This document shows, piece by piece, positions 6,369 to 13,886 of a DNA stretch of 17,861 bases (its first letter is position 1; every line of letters begins with the position of its first letter). This stretch comes from DATBIO01 sp036556965 (GTDB taxonomy: Bacteria; Acidobacteriota; Vicinamibacteria; Fen-336): contig DATBIO010000131.1 of NCBI GenBank assembly GCA_036556965.1, positions 1-17,861 of the forward strand, written 5' to 3'. The notes under the pieces were generated by a model. The model saw only the letters and a list, made by a program, of their open reading frames with translations, was not told where the DNA came from and did no database searches. Made by a program: the position numbers and the translations under genes.

Positions 6369-7612
6369 GCGCGCCCGCGCCGACGCCGGAGGAGCCGTCC
6401 GGGTTCCTCGCCCCCTTCCGATTCCGCAACTACCGCCTGATCTGGACGGGCGCGTTCCTCAGCAGCGTGGGCACCTGGACCCAGGACGTGGCCCTGGCCT
6501 GGCTGATCCACGCCCGCTTCGGCGACCCCGTCTACCTCGGCCTGCGCCAGTTCGCGGCCGACCTGCCCCTGGTGGCCTTCATGCTCGTGGGGGGGGCCGT
6601 GGCCGACCGGATCGACCGCCGGCGGATCCTGGTGGCGTCGAACGCGCTGCAGATGACGTTCGCCGCCGTCCTCGGCGGGCTCTATGCGACGGGGCGCCTG
6701 GGGGTGCCCGCCATCCTCCTCCTGGCCTTCCTCACCGGGCTCACGCAGTCGCAGTCGGCTCCCACCTACCAGGCCGTGCTCACGAGCCTGGTGCCGCCCC
6801 GCCTGATCCCGGGCGCGGTGGCCCTCAACTCGCTCCAGTTCAACCTGTCGCGCTTCGTCGGCCCCATGATCGCGGGCGCCCTCCTGGCCCAGGGCGGGGC
6901 GGGCGCCTGCTTCGCCGTCAACGTGGCCTCCTTCCTGGCCGTGATCGTGGCGGTGGCCCTCATCCGCCTGCCCGAGGCCGCGCCGGCGGCGCGCGGCGAG
7001 GGCTTCGGCCGGAGCCTGCGCGCGGGCTTCGCGGAGGTGCGCGGCAGCCGCGCGCTCAGCCGCCTGATCCTCATCGCGGGGGCGGGCAGCTTCCTGGCCT
7101 TCCCCCTCGTGACCTACCTGCCGGTGCTGGCGGGCGACGTCCTCGACACGGGATCCTCCGGCTACAGCCTCCTGCTCTCGAGCTACGGCGCGGGGGCCAT
7201 CGCGGGCGCCGTCTTCACCGCGCACCGCGGCCAGGCGCACGGCCGCGACCGGGCGCTCCTGGTGGCCTTCATGGTGTACGGGCTGGCGGCCCTGGCCGCG
7301 GTGTGGGCGGGCCGCCAGGGGCTGGCCATGGCCCTCCTCTTCGTGGCGGGGGCCAGCCTCGTCTCCGCCTTCGCCACCCTCAACGCGCTCGTGCAGGAGA
7401 GCGCGCCCGAGGCCTTCCGCGGCCGCGTCCTGAGCATCTACGGCCTGGCCTTCCGCGGCGGCATGCCCCTGGGCAGCCTCGTGGCGGGGGTGGGCGTGAG
7501 GGCGCTGGGTGCGCCCTGGGTGCTCGGCGCTTTCTCCCTTTCCCTGGCCCTCCTGGCCGCCGCCGTCTTCGCGCGGGGCGGAGCCTTCGCGGGGCCCGGG
7601 CGGGCGCCTTGA
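6365..7612 (+). CDS. MFS efflux transporter (DHA3/EntS-like), probable CTG start
   Basis: An integral inner-membrane exporter of about 415 residues with 11-12 hydrophobic segments. It opens with the family-typical FLAPFRFRNYRLIW and carries motif A after TM2 (GGAVADRIDRRR). The protein must begin before FRNYRL, yet the frame holds no ATG, GTG or TTG between the distant upstream region and a GTG at about 6458 that would cut TM1. The CTG at 6365 forms a CTGA overlap with the upstream stop and has GGAAG (6350-6354) before it, giving a start MSAPAPTPEEPSGF. Substrate unknown; pairing with a secreted phosphodiesterase suggests a shared secreted or lipid substrate, as inference only. Confidence 0.85.
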   Translation: MSAPAPTPEEPSGFLAPFRFRNYRLIWTGAFLSSVGTWTQDVALAWLIHARFGDPVYLGLRQFAADLPLVAFMLVGGAVADRIDRRRILVASNALQMTFAAVLGGLYATGRLGVPAILLLAFLTGLTQSQSAPTYQAVLTSLVPPRLIPGAVALNSLQFNLSRFVGPMIAGALLAQGGAGACFAVNVASFLAVIVAVALIRLPEAAPAARGEGFGRSLRAGFAEVRGSRALSRLILIAGAGSFLAFPLVTYLPVLAGDVLDTGSSGYSLLLSSYGAGAIAGAVFTAHRGQAHGRDRALLVAFMVYGLAALAAVWAGRQGLAMALLFVAGASLVSAFATLNALVQESAPEAFRGRVLSIYGLAFRGGMPLGSLVAGVGVRALGAPWVLGAFSLSLALLAAAVFARGGAFAGPGRAP

Positions 7613-7638
7613 CCCTGCGCCAACGCGGAACGTAAGCT
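7609..7638 (+). promoter_or_regulatory. Candidate sigma-70-type promoter for the small zinc-ribbon gene
   Basis: TTGACC (7609-7614) overlaps the MFS stop codon, and TAAGCT (7633-7638) follows after 18 bases. The -35 matches five of six consensus bases; the -10 keeps only the TA...T frame. Transcription would start near 7645, leaving a short leader with GAGGAG (7654-7659) before ATG 7662. Confidence 0.4.
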
Positions 7639-7661
7639 CGACCGGATCGGACCGAGGAGCC

Positions 7662-7847
7662 ATGAAGGGGTCGCGCCGCTCGCCATCGTCGTCCGCCCCG
7701 CCGAGCGGAATCGGGCCCGCGCGCCGCGCCGGCACCTACCTCCGCTGCTCGGTGTGCGGGAAGATCCTCAACATCGAGTGGGCGACCCGCAGCATCATCT
7801 GCTCCTGCGGCACGCGCATCGCGCCGCCCCGGCGCGACGAGAAGTAG
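7662..7847 (+). CDS. Small zinc-ribbon protein
   Basis: 61 residues. A Ser/Pro/Arg-rich, probably disordered first 23 residues precede a compact ribbon with C29, C32 (CSVCGK) and C47, C49 (CSCG). The CxC second knuckle differs from the usual CxxC but can still bind zinc. No family name recognised. ATG 7662 has GAGGAG just upstream; an earlier in-frame ATG at 7509 would lie deep in the MFS gene and is less likely. It sits between the MFS and GT-C genes on the same strand. Confidence 0.6.
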   Translation: MKGSRRSPSSSAPPSGIGPARRAGTYLRCSVCGKILNIEWATRSIICSCGTRIAPPRRDEK

Positions 7848-7899
7848 GCTGACCGCGGCCGGCGCGCCGGCGCGCGCCCGCCCGCTTCCCGTCGACGCC

Positions 7900-10383
7900 G
7901 TGGTCGTGCCCGCGTGCCTGCTCCTGGTGGCGCGCGAGCTGCTCCTGTTCGACCCGCTGCGCGTGCTGGCCTGGCGCCTGGCGCACGAGCCGCGCCTGGC
8001 CGCCGCCGTCCCCCCCTGGCTCGCGCCGCTGCTGCCGCGCCTGCCGGAGACGGTGGACCGCGATCCCTTCGCCCTCCTGCTGGGGGCGCTGGCCACCACC
8101 CTCGCCCTCGCCTACCTCGTGCAGGCGCTGCGCGGCGGCCGCCGCGCCGCCCTCGTCCCCGCCGCCGCGCTGGTGCTGGTAGTGGCGCCCACGTCGGCCT
8201 TCGTGGGCATGGGCGCGGCCATGGACCGTCCCTACGGCTACGACGGCGGGGTGGTACAGCTGCCTCTCGCGCTCGACCGCGTCGCGGCGGGCGAGACGCC
8301 CTACGGCGCCGACTACTCGCGCAGCGTCCTGGGCCGCCAGGCGCGGCGCTCCGAGTTCTGGTCCTCCTACGGCGAGAACCCCGTCCTCCGGCACCACCTC
8401 TACCTGCCCGGCACGCACCTCCTGATGATGCCGGGCTACCTCCTGGCCCGCGCCTTCGGCACCGCCTTCGACCCCCGGACGGTGACGCTGGCGGCCTGGG
8501 CGCTGGCGGCGGCCGTTGCCGCCCGCCTGGCCCCCGCGCGCGCCGTGGCCGCGGCCGCCCTCGTCCTCCTGAACCCGCTGGTGTACTGGCACCAGGTGTT
8601 CGGGGCCACGGACATGCTCCCGGTGGCCGTGCTGCTGTCGGCCGTGCTCGCCGCCGAGCGCGGGCGGCCCATCCTGGCCGGCGCCCTCCTGGGCCTGGCC
8701 CTGTCCGTCAAGCAGATCGTCTGGCCCTACGCGCCGTTCCTCCTCGTGTACCTGGGCGGCGCGCGCGACCTCCGCGAGCTCGCGGACGGCGCCTTCTGGC
8801 GCCGCCTCGCCCGGCCCCTCGCCGCCGCCGCCGCCGTCCTGGCCGTCGTGGTGACGCCCCTCGCCCTCCTCGACGCGCGGGCCTTCTGGGCCGACGCCGT
8901 GGGCTTCATGCTCGGCCGCAGCGCGGACCGCTATCCCTTCGGGGGTACGCCGGGCATCGGCCTGGCCAACGTCGTCCTCTATCTGGGCGGGGTCGCGAGC
9001 CTCTCCGACGACGCGCCGCTCGGCCTGGCCTACCTCGTGATCCTGCCCCTGTGCGCGCTCCTGCTGCGCTGGCAGACGCGCGCGGGGGGGGCGGGCGCGG
9101 CCCTGGCCGCGGGGAGCGCGGCGTTCCTGGCCGCGCTCTACGCCTCCCGCATGGTGCACCCCAACTTCCTCGTGCCGGCGGCCGTGCTGCTGCCCCTCGC
9201 CTTCCTCCTGGGAGTGCGCCGCCGCGCGGACGTCTGCGTGGCGCCCCTGCTCCTGCTGCTGGCGGCGGTGGAGGTCGCGCAATACGGGCCGATGCGCGAG
9301 ACGGGACGGCAGCTCCTGGAGTCGTGGACGCCGCACCGGCTGGGCGGGCTGTGGACCCTGTTCGGACCGCGGGCGCCCGTGCTCACGCCGGATCCGTTCG
9401 GCCTGCTCTGGAGCGCCGTCCTGGCCGGCCTCGCCGTCGCCTACCTTGCCGCGGGCCTCCTCGGCGCGCGGCGCCGCGTGCGGTTCGGAATGGCCGTGGC
9501 CGCCATCGCCGCGGGCGTGGCCGCGCCCACCGTGTTCGTCACGGTGGCGGGGACGGCCACCGGGACGGCACGGGCCCAGCACGCGTGGGGCGGGCAGGCG
9601 CTGGCCCACGACGGCACGGTTGCGCGCGAGGCCTGGAGCGAGAGCTTCCGTCGCGACCCCCCGCGGACCTTCACCGCGGAACGGACCGGCGTCGCGTCGG
9701 CCACGGTGGGCGCGGCGGTGGGCGACCCGCGGCTCCTCACGCTGGGCGCCCTGGTCGGAGTCGTGCTCCTGGTCGCACGGCTGGTGCCTCCGCCCGATCG
9801 TCCGCTCGCCCTCGCCGCGGTGCTCTCGCCGGCCACGGTCACCGGCGCGGTCTTCGGCGCGCCGGAGGTCGCGCTCCTGGCCCTCCTCCTGGCCGCCGGG
9901 TGGGCCGCCGGCGCCGGCCGCGGCCTGTCCGCGGGCGCGCTGGCAGGAGCGGCGGCGGGCGTGCAGGGGCACGCGGTGGCGCCGGCCACCGCGATCACCG
10001 CGCGCGCCACGAGCCGGCTGTTCATGGCTGGTCTGACGCTGGGGTGGACGGCCCTTTGGGCTCCGGGCCTGCTGGCGGGCGTTCGACCCGGGTGGCCTGG
10101 CGTGGAGGCCGGGGTCGGCCTGGGCAACCTGCTGCTCTACGTGGGCTGGCCGCCGACCTGGCTGCCGGTCCTGTCCACAGCGGTCACCCTCGGCGCGGCG
10201 GTGGCGGCGTGGCGCCTGGCTTCTCGCCTACCCGACGCGTCGACGCGGCTGCTGCTCGCGGCGGCGCTGTCGCTCCTCGCGCTGTGGGCGGCACCGCATC
10301 CGTCGCCGCACGCCCTCGCCTTGCCGCTGGCGCTGCTGGCCCTGGCCGCGGCTCCGCCAGACCCGCCGGCTCTGCGGTCCTGA
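7900..10383 (+). CDS. Large GT-C-like (GT87/DUF2029-type) polytopic membrane protein with internal duplication
   Basis: 827 residues, almost entirely transmembrane helices. Residues 1-440 resemble lipid-carrier-dependent GT-C glycosyltransferases: a first external loop with YDGG (D115) and GETPY (131-135), and a later cytoplasmic-side SVKQIVWPYAPF (269-280). Residues about 498-827 repeat the same helix plan in shortened form: DPF 55 matches DPF 498, VFGA 233 matches VFGA 651, the G-x-GL-x-N-xxLYxG segment at 352 matches 738, and HP 420 matches HP 800. The second half has lost the acidic first loop, so only the first half could be catalytic. GTG 7900 has a poor ribosome site; CTG 7849, 5 bases after GAGAAG, would add 17 residues and is a real alternative. 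Function is inferred from fold pattern. Confidence 0.75.
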   Translation: MVVPACLLLVARELLLFDPLRVLAWRLAHEPRLAAAVPPWLAPLLPRLPETVDRDPFALLLGALATTLALAYLVQALRGGRRAALVPAAALVLVVAPTSAFVGMGAAMDRPYGYDGGVVQLPLALDRVAAGETPYGADYSRSVLGRQARRSEFWSSYGENPVLRHHLYLPGTHLLMMPGYLLARAFGTAFDPRTVTLAAWALAAAVAARLAPARAVAAAALVLLNPLVYWHQVFGATDMLPVAVLLSAVLAAERGRPILAGALLGLALSVKQIVWPYAPFLLVYLGGARDLRELADGAFWRRLARPLAAAAAVLAVVVTPLALLDARAFWADAVGFMLGRSADRYPFGGTPGIGLANVVLYLGGVASLSDDAPLGLAYLVILPLCALLLRWQTRAGGAGAALAAGSAAFLAALYASRMVHPNFLVPAAVLLPLAFLLGVRRRADVCVAPLLLLLAAVEVAQYGPMRETGRQLLESWTPHRLGGLWTLFGPRAPVLTPDPFGLLWSAVLAGLAVAYLAAGLLGARRRVRFGMAVAAIAAGVAAPTVFVTVAGTATGTARAQHAWGGQALAHDGTVAREAWSESFRRDPPRTFTAERTGVASATVGAAVGDPRLLTLGALVGVVLLVARLVPPPDRPLALAAVLSPATVTGAVFGAPEVALLALLLAAGWAAGAGRGLSAGALAGAAAGVQGHAVAPATAITARATSRLFMAGLTLGWTALWAPGLLAGVRPGWPGVEAGVGLGNLLLYVGWPPTWLPVLSTAVTLGAAVAAWRLASRLPDASTRLLLAAALSLLALWAAPHPSPHALALPLALLALAAAPPDPPALRS

Positions 10384-10418
10384 CGACCCACATGGATGCA
10401 ATCGGGATCGTGGGATTC

Positions 10419-10449
10419 TTGATATTACATTAACATGATGTAATATCAA
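10419..10449 (+). promoter_or_regulatory. Operator-promoter palindrome of the toxin-antitoxin operon
   Basis: A perfect 12-bp inverted repeat, TTGATATTACAT (10419-10430) and ATGTAATATCAA (10438-10449), with a 7-base spacer, is strikingly AT-rich in this DNA. It contains its own promoter: -35 TTGATA (10419-10424) and -10 TAATAT (10441-10446) at 16 bases. Transcription should start at about 10453-10455, at the toxin ATG, with no ribosome site between, so the mRNA is probably leaderless. The helix-turn-helix antitoxin is the natural repressor. Confidence 0.8.
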
Positions 10450-10454
10450 CCTGC

Positions 10455-10730
10455 ATGGATGAGCCCCTCGACAACCAGGAGGCACAGAAGCTCGTCCGCG
10501 AGATCCTGCGAAGTGGAACAGTGTTCTTCACTCCGCATGCACAACGGGCGATGGCGGACGATCGCCTGACGGCGGTCGACGTCGAGAACGTCTTGCGAGC
10601 AGGGTGGGTCGAGATGGCGGAGTACGAAAGCCGCGAGTGGCGGTACAGGGTTCGCACCAATCGGATCGCGGCCATCGTCGCTCTCGACTCCGAGGTGGAG
10701 CTGACGATCGTCACGGTGTGGAGGTTCTGA
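10455..10730 (+). CDS. DUF4258-type putative toxin of a type II toxin-antitoxin pair
   Basis: 91 residues, first gene of a two-gene unit. The pattern FTPHAQRAMADDRLTAVDV followed by VLRAGWVE and a final strand ending IVTVWRF fits the DUF4258 family, small proteins often encoded before MqsA/YgiT-type antitoxins and presumed to be RNA-targeting toxins of RelE-like type. The conserved His (HAQR) near residue 28 and Arg residues in the middle strand are the likely active-site candidates. Toxin-first order matches mqsRA and higBA. ATG 10455 lies 5 bases after the operator palindrome. Its stop overlaps the antitoxin start (TGATG). Toxicity is inferred from context. Confidence 0.8.
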   Translation: MDEPLDNQEAQKLVREILRSGTVFFTPHAQRAMADDRLTAVDVENVLRAGWVEMAEYESREWRYRVRTNRIAAIVALDSEVELTIVTVWRF

Positions 10731-11221
10731 TGGCGAAGAGGTGCCGCAGCTGTGGCGGCGTGATGATGGAGGAGCGCTCGGCCACGCGCCAGTACGACGA
10801 GAGCGGCCTCCAGGGCATCGTCCTCGTGGGCATTCCCGTGCGGAAGTGCTCCGACTGCGGCGAGGAGGCGTTCGGGATTCCGAAGATGCCTGAGTTGCAC
10901 CGGCTGATCGCGTTGACCCTGGTGCGCAAGCCTTCGGGTCTCACCGGGAAGGAAGTGCGGTTCCTGCGAAAGCACCTTGGCTACTCTGGTGTGGACCTGG
11001 CCCAGCGCCTGGACGTCACGCCCGAGCACCTTTCGCGTTGGGAGAACGACGCGGCCCCGATGAGCGGAATGGCTGAGCGGCTCATCCGGCTGATGGTGGT
11101 TCACAACGATCGCACCGCGGACTACTCGCTCGATGACCTCAAGGAGACGCCAAAAGGCAAGCCGGTACCACTGAAGCTGAGGGTCCGCCTTGACGAGGGC
11201 GGCTGGCAGACGGCAGCCTAG
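10730..11221 (+). CDS. MqsA/YgiT-type antitoxin: N-terminal zinc finger, C-terminal helix-turn-helix
   Basis: 163 residues. The N-terminal half has the paired knuckles CRSC (C5, C8) and CSDC (C40, C43) of the YgiT-type zinc finger that binds the toxin. Residues about 71-122 form an XRE-like helix-turn-helix (LTGKEVRFLRKHLGY ... VTPEHLSRWEN), which should bind the palindrome at 10419-10449 and repress the operon. The last about 35 residues are basic and not recognised. The ATG at 10730 shares one base with the toxin stop, ensuring coupled synthesis. The base composition of this pair is visibly less GC-rich than its neighbours, which suggests transfer. Confidence 0.88.
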   Translation: MAKRCRSCGGVMMEERSATRQYDESGLQGIVLVGIPVRKCSDCGEEAFGIPKMPELHRLIALTLVRKPSGLTGKEVRFLRKHLGYSGVDLAQRLDVTPEHLSRWENDAAPMSGMAERLIRLMVVHNDRTADYSLDDLKETPKGKPVPLKLRVRLDEGGWQTAA

Positions 11222-11237
11222 GCTGGATGCGCTGAGC

Positions 11238-11322
11238 TGGTGCCGGAGGCGGGACTCGAACCCGCATGGGTTTCCCCACACGCCCCTCAAACGTGCGTGT
11301 CTGCCAATTCCACCACTCCGGC
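11238..11322 (-). tRNA. tRNA-Leu (anticodon GAG)
   Basis: Read on the minus strand: acceptor arms GCCGGAG and CTCCGGC pair perfectly, followed by discriminator A and an encoded CCA (complement of 11238-11240). The D region AATTGGCAGA and T loop GGTTCGAGTCCC are canonical. The long variable arm (TGGGGAAACCCA region) is typical of class II tRNA. Aligning to the leucine tRNA plan gives anticodon stem CACGT/GCGTG and loop TTGAGGG, hence GAG, reading CUC/CUU codons. Its 3' end points at the toxin-antitoxin pair, 16 bp away. Confidence 0.95.
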
Positions 11323-11343
11323 ACGGGTGGGAAAGGAACGGAG

Positions 11344-11372
11344 ATTTTATCATCCGGTCCGAAGGGGACCAA
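11344..11372 (-). promoter_or_regulatory. Candidate promoter of the tRNA-Leu gene
   Basis: On the minus strand TTGGTC (complement of 11367-11372) is followed after 17 bases by TAAAAT (complement of 11344-11349). The predicted start is near 11337, about 15 bases before the mature tRNA 5' end. The -10 is good; the -35 keeps only TTG. Confidence 0.5.
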
Positions 11373-11437
11373 GCGGAGGGCCCCCGCGACCGCTGTGCTA
11401 CCATCCCGGGTTTCTTGCCGAAGGCGGCCTTCTCCCC

Positions 11438-12103
11438 TTGAACTTCTCGCCCGAACATCTTGCGCTGGGCCTGACCGGCTACGTGGTCCTTCTTTTCAGC
11501 CTCTCCGTCCACGAGTCGGCGCACGCCCTGGCCGCCCTCAAGCTGGGGGACGACACCGCCCAGCGCGAGGGCCGCATCAGCCTCAACCCCATCGACCACA
11601 TCGACCCCATCGGGACTCTGCTGTTCCCCCTCATCCAGATCTTCACCGGGTTCCCCCTGCTGGGCTGGGCCAAGCCCACACCCTACAACCCGGCCAACTT
11701 CCGCCGCGAGTACTCGATGCGCACGGGGCACATGGTGGTGGCGGGCGCGGGGCCCCTCTCCAACATCCTCCTGGCCTTCCTCTTCACCGCGGGCTTCTTC
11801 GTGGTGGTGCGCACGGGCCTGGTGTCGGAGGCCCGTCACCCGCTGGTGACCATCATCGTGGTGGGCATCCAGATGAACGTCGTGCTCGCCATCTTCAACC
11901 TCGTGCCCATCCCCCCGCTGGACGGCGCCAAGGTGGCCTCGTTCGGACTGCCGCAGCGGATCGGGGACCGCTACGACGAGGTGATGGGGCCCTACGGGTA
12001 CCTCATCCTCCTCGGCTTGTTCATGACCGGCCTCATGGGGAAGATCCTGGAGCCCATCACGAGCTGGGTGACGTTCGCCCTCTTCCGCCTGGCCCTGCCG
12101 TGA
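11438..12103 (+). CDS. Site-2 protease family (M50) intramembrane metalloprotease
   Basis: 221 residues, about five membrane segments. Zinc site HESAH (H25, E26, H29) in the first helix and PIPPLDG with D162 near the C-terminal helix, preceded by N154, are the S2P hallmarks. There is no PDZ domain, so it belongs to the short M50 branch commonly found beside trpS/scpA, not to RseP. The start is TTG 11438, giving MNFSPEHLALG. GAAGG (11420-11424) precedes it, and any ATG or GTG further on would delete part of the first helix. A weak TACCAT (11399-11404) could be its -10. The substrate is unknown. Its stop overlaps the trpS start (GTGA). Confidence 0.92.
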   Translation: MNFSPEHLALGLTGYVVLLFSLSVHESAHALAALKLGDDTAQREGRISLNPIDHIDPIGTLLFPLIQIFTGFPLLGWAKPTPYNPANFRREYSMRTGHMVVAGAGPLSNILLAFLFTAGFFVVVRTGLVSEARHPLVTIIVVGIQMNVVLAIFNLVPIPPLDGAKVASFGLPQRIGDRYDEVMGPYGYLILLGLFMTGLMGKILEPITSWVTFALFRLALP

Positions 12104-13104
12104 GCCGGCCGCGCATCCTCTCCGGCATGCGGCCCACGGGGTCGCTGCACCTGGGCCACCTCACGGGCGCCCTCGACAACTGGGTGCGCCTCATGGACAC
12201 CTACGACTGCTACTACGTGGTGGTGGACTGGCACGCCCTGACCACGGACTACGCCGACCCCGGCCCGATACGCGAGAACATCGTGGAGGTGGCCACGGAC
12301 TGGCTGGCCGCGGGCCTCGATCCCGCGCGCTGCACGATGTTCGTGCAGAGCCAGGTGCCGGAGCACGCCGAGCTGCACGTGCTCCTGTCCATGGTCACGC
12401 CGCTGGGCTGGCTGGAGCGCGTCCCGAGCTACAAGGAGCAGCAGCAGCAGATCGCGGAGAAGGACCTCGGGACCTACGGGTTCCTGGGCTACCCCCTCCT
12501 GCAGACGGCCGACATCATCATCTACAAGGCGAACGCGGTGCCGGTGGGGGAGGACCAGGCTCCCCACATCGAGCTGACGCGCGAGGTGGTGCGGCGATTC
12601 AACCACCTCTACGGCGACGTGTTCCCCGAGCCCCTGACGCTGCTCACGCCGACGCCACGCGTGCCCGGGACGGACGGCCGGAAGATGTCCAAGTCCTACG
12701 GGAACGCGGTCTTCCTGAAGGACCCGCCCGCCACCCTGCGCGAGAAGCTCAAGCCCATGATCACGGACCCCGCCCGCAAGCGGCGGAGCGACCCCGGCAC
12801 GCCCGAGATCTGCCCCGTCTTCGACCTGCACAAGGCCTTCTCCTCCGAGGAGACGCGGGCCTGGGCGGCGGATGGCTGCCGCAGCGCCGGCATCGGCTGC
12901 CTCGACTGCAAGGGGCGACTGATGGACCACCTCCTGCACCGCCTGGAGGAGATCCACGCGCGGCGTCCCGAGTTCGCCTCGCGGCCGGACACGGTGTGGG
13001 ACGTCCTGCGCGAGGGTTCGCGCCGGGCGCGCGAGACGGCGCGCGCCACCATGGAAGAGGTGCGCGCGGCCATGAAGGTCGACTACCGCGGGGTCCTCGG
13101 GTGA
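12100..13104 (+). CDS. trpS: Tryptophanyl-tRNA synthetase
   Basis: Charges tRNA-Trp with tryptophan in the cytoplasm. 334 residues, the normal bacterial length. Class I signatures are clear: HLGH (17-20) within GSLHLGHLTGAL and KMSKS (195-199) within GRKMSKSYGN. The C-terminal region carries the usual Cys-containing GCLDCKGRL segment. It starts with GTG 12100 in a GTGA overlap with the protease gene and ends in a GTGA overlap with scpA, so the run is translated as a coupled operon. Confidence 0.97.
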   Translation: MSRPRILSGMRPTGSLHLGHLTGALDNWVRLMDTYDCYYVVVDWHALTTDYADPGPIRENIVEVATDWLAAGLDPARCTMFVQSQVPEHAELHVLLSMVTPLGWLERVPSYKEQQQQIAEKDLGTYGFLGYPLLQTADIIIYKANAVPVGEDQAPHIELTREVVRRFNHLYGDVFPEPLTLLTPTPRVPGTDGRKMSKSYGNAVFLKDPPATLREKLKPMITDPARKRRSDPGTPEICPVFDLHKAFSSEETRAWAADGCRSAGIGCLDCKGRLMDHLLHRLEEIHARRPEFASRPDTVWDVLREGSRRARETARATMEEVRAAMKVDYRGVLG

Positions 13105-13886
13105 CCGACGAGAGGCTGCCCGCGGGGCTGGAGTCCGTCCTCCCCGACGACGCCCCCCTCATCGCCGTGCGCGAGTTCGAGGGCCCGCTGGACCTCCTGC
13201 TGTACCTCATCCGCCGCAACCAGGTCTCCATCTACGACATCCCCATCGCGCCCATCACCCGGCAGTACATGGAGTACCTCGACCTCATGCGCGAGCTGAA
13301 CCTCGACGTGGCGGGCGAGTTCATGGTCATGGCCGCCACCCTCATCCACATCAAGAGCAAGATGCTCGTCCCCCTCGACCCCACGGAGGCCAAGGGCGAC
13401 GAGGAGGCGGAGGACCCGCGCGCCGACCTCGTGCAGCGGCTGATCGAGTTCCAGCGCTACAAGGAGGCGGCCGGCGTCCTGCACGAGCGCGCGCAGGTGC
13501 GGGCCGCGAGCTTCACGCGGCCGGACACGGTGCTGCCGCGCTTCGACGACGCGGGCGAGGAGATGCTGGAGGCCGGCCTCTTCGACCTCATCGCCGCCTT
13601 CAAGGAGATGCTCGACCGCCGCAAGACCCTCCTCGCCTACGAGGCGGAGCGCGAGGGCAAGACGGTCGAGCAGCGCATGGAGGAGGTGCTGTCGCTGGTG
13701 GCGGAGGGCCAGTCCCTCGAGTTCCTGGCGCTGTTCGCCACCCTGGAGACCAAGGCCGAGATGATCCTGACCTTCCTCGCCCTGTTGGAGCTGATCCGGC
13801 TCAGGCGGGTCAAGGTCTACCAGCGCGGCTCGTTCGGACCGATCCGCGTGTTCCGGCCGGTGGGACCGGCCGACGGAGCCCGATGA
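13101..13886 (+). CDS. scpA: Segregation and condensation protein A (kleisin)
   Basis: 261 residues. The kleisin subunit of the Smc-ScpAB condensin, which bridges the Smc heads. The N-terminal signature FEGPLDLLLYLIRRNQVSIYDIPI and the LDVAGEFMVMAATLIHIKSKMLVP stretch are typical, given here as two short blocks around residues 25-50 and 70-95. An acidic linker (about 100-110) and a C-terminal winged-helix region with LALLELIRLRRVKVYQ follow. It starts with GTG 13101, which overlaps the trpS stop. Its stop overlaps the scpB start (ATGA). Confidence 0.96.
   Translation: MTDERLPAGLESVLPDDAPLIAVREFEGPLDLLLYLIRRNQVSIYDIPIAPITRQYMEYLDLMRELNLDVAGEFMVMAATLIHIKSKMLVPLDPTEAKGDEEAEDPRADLVQRLIEFQRYKEAAGVLHERAQVRAASFTRPDTVLPRFDDAGEEMLEAGLFDLIAAFKEMLDRRKTLLAYEAEREGKTVEQRMEEVLSLVAEGQSLEFLALFATLETKAEMILTFLALLELIRLRRVKVYQRGSFGPIRVFRPVGPADGAR

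Noticed and set aside
7795..9972. 725-codon minus-strand frame over the GT-C gene
   Set aside because: Composition is Gly/Arg/His/Glu-rich with no motifs; it mirrors the Ala/Leu-rich membrane protein on the other strand.
10384..10455. Search for a direct repeat of the tRNA-Leu 3' end (attachment site)
   Set aside because: No matching segment was seen, so I do not claim an integrated element.
11214..11225. Perfect 12-bp palindrome CAGCCTAGGCTG at the antitoxin stop
   Set aside because: It has no loop and no T-run, so it is not a terminator; it is short enough to occur by chance and partly coding.
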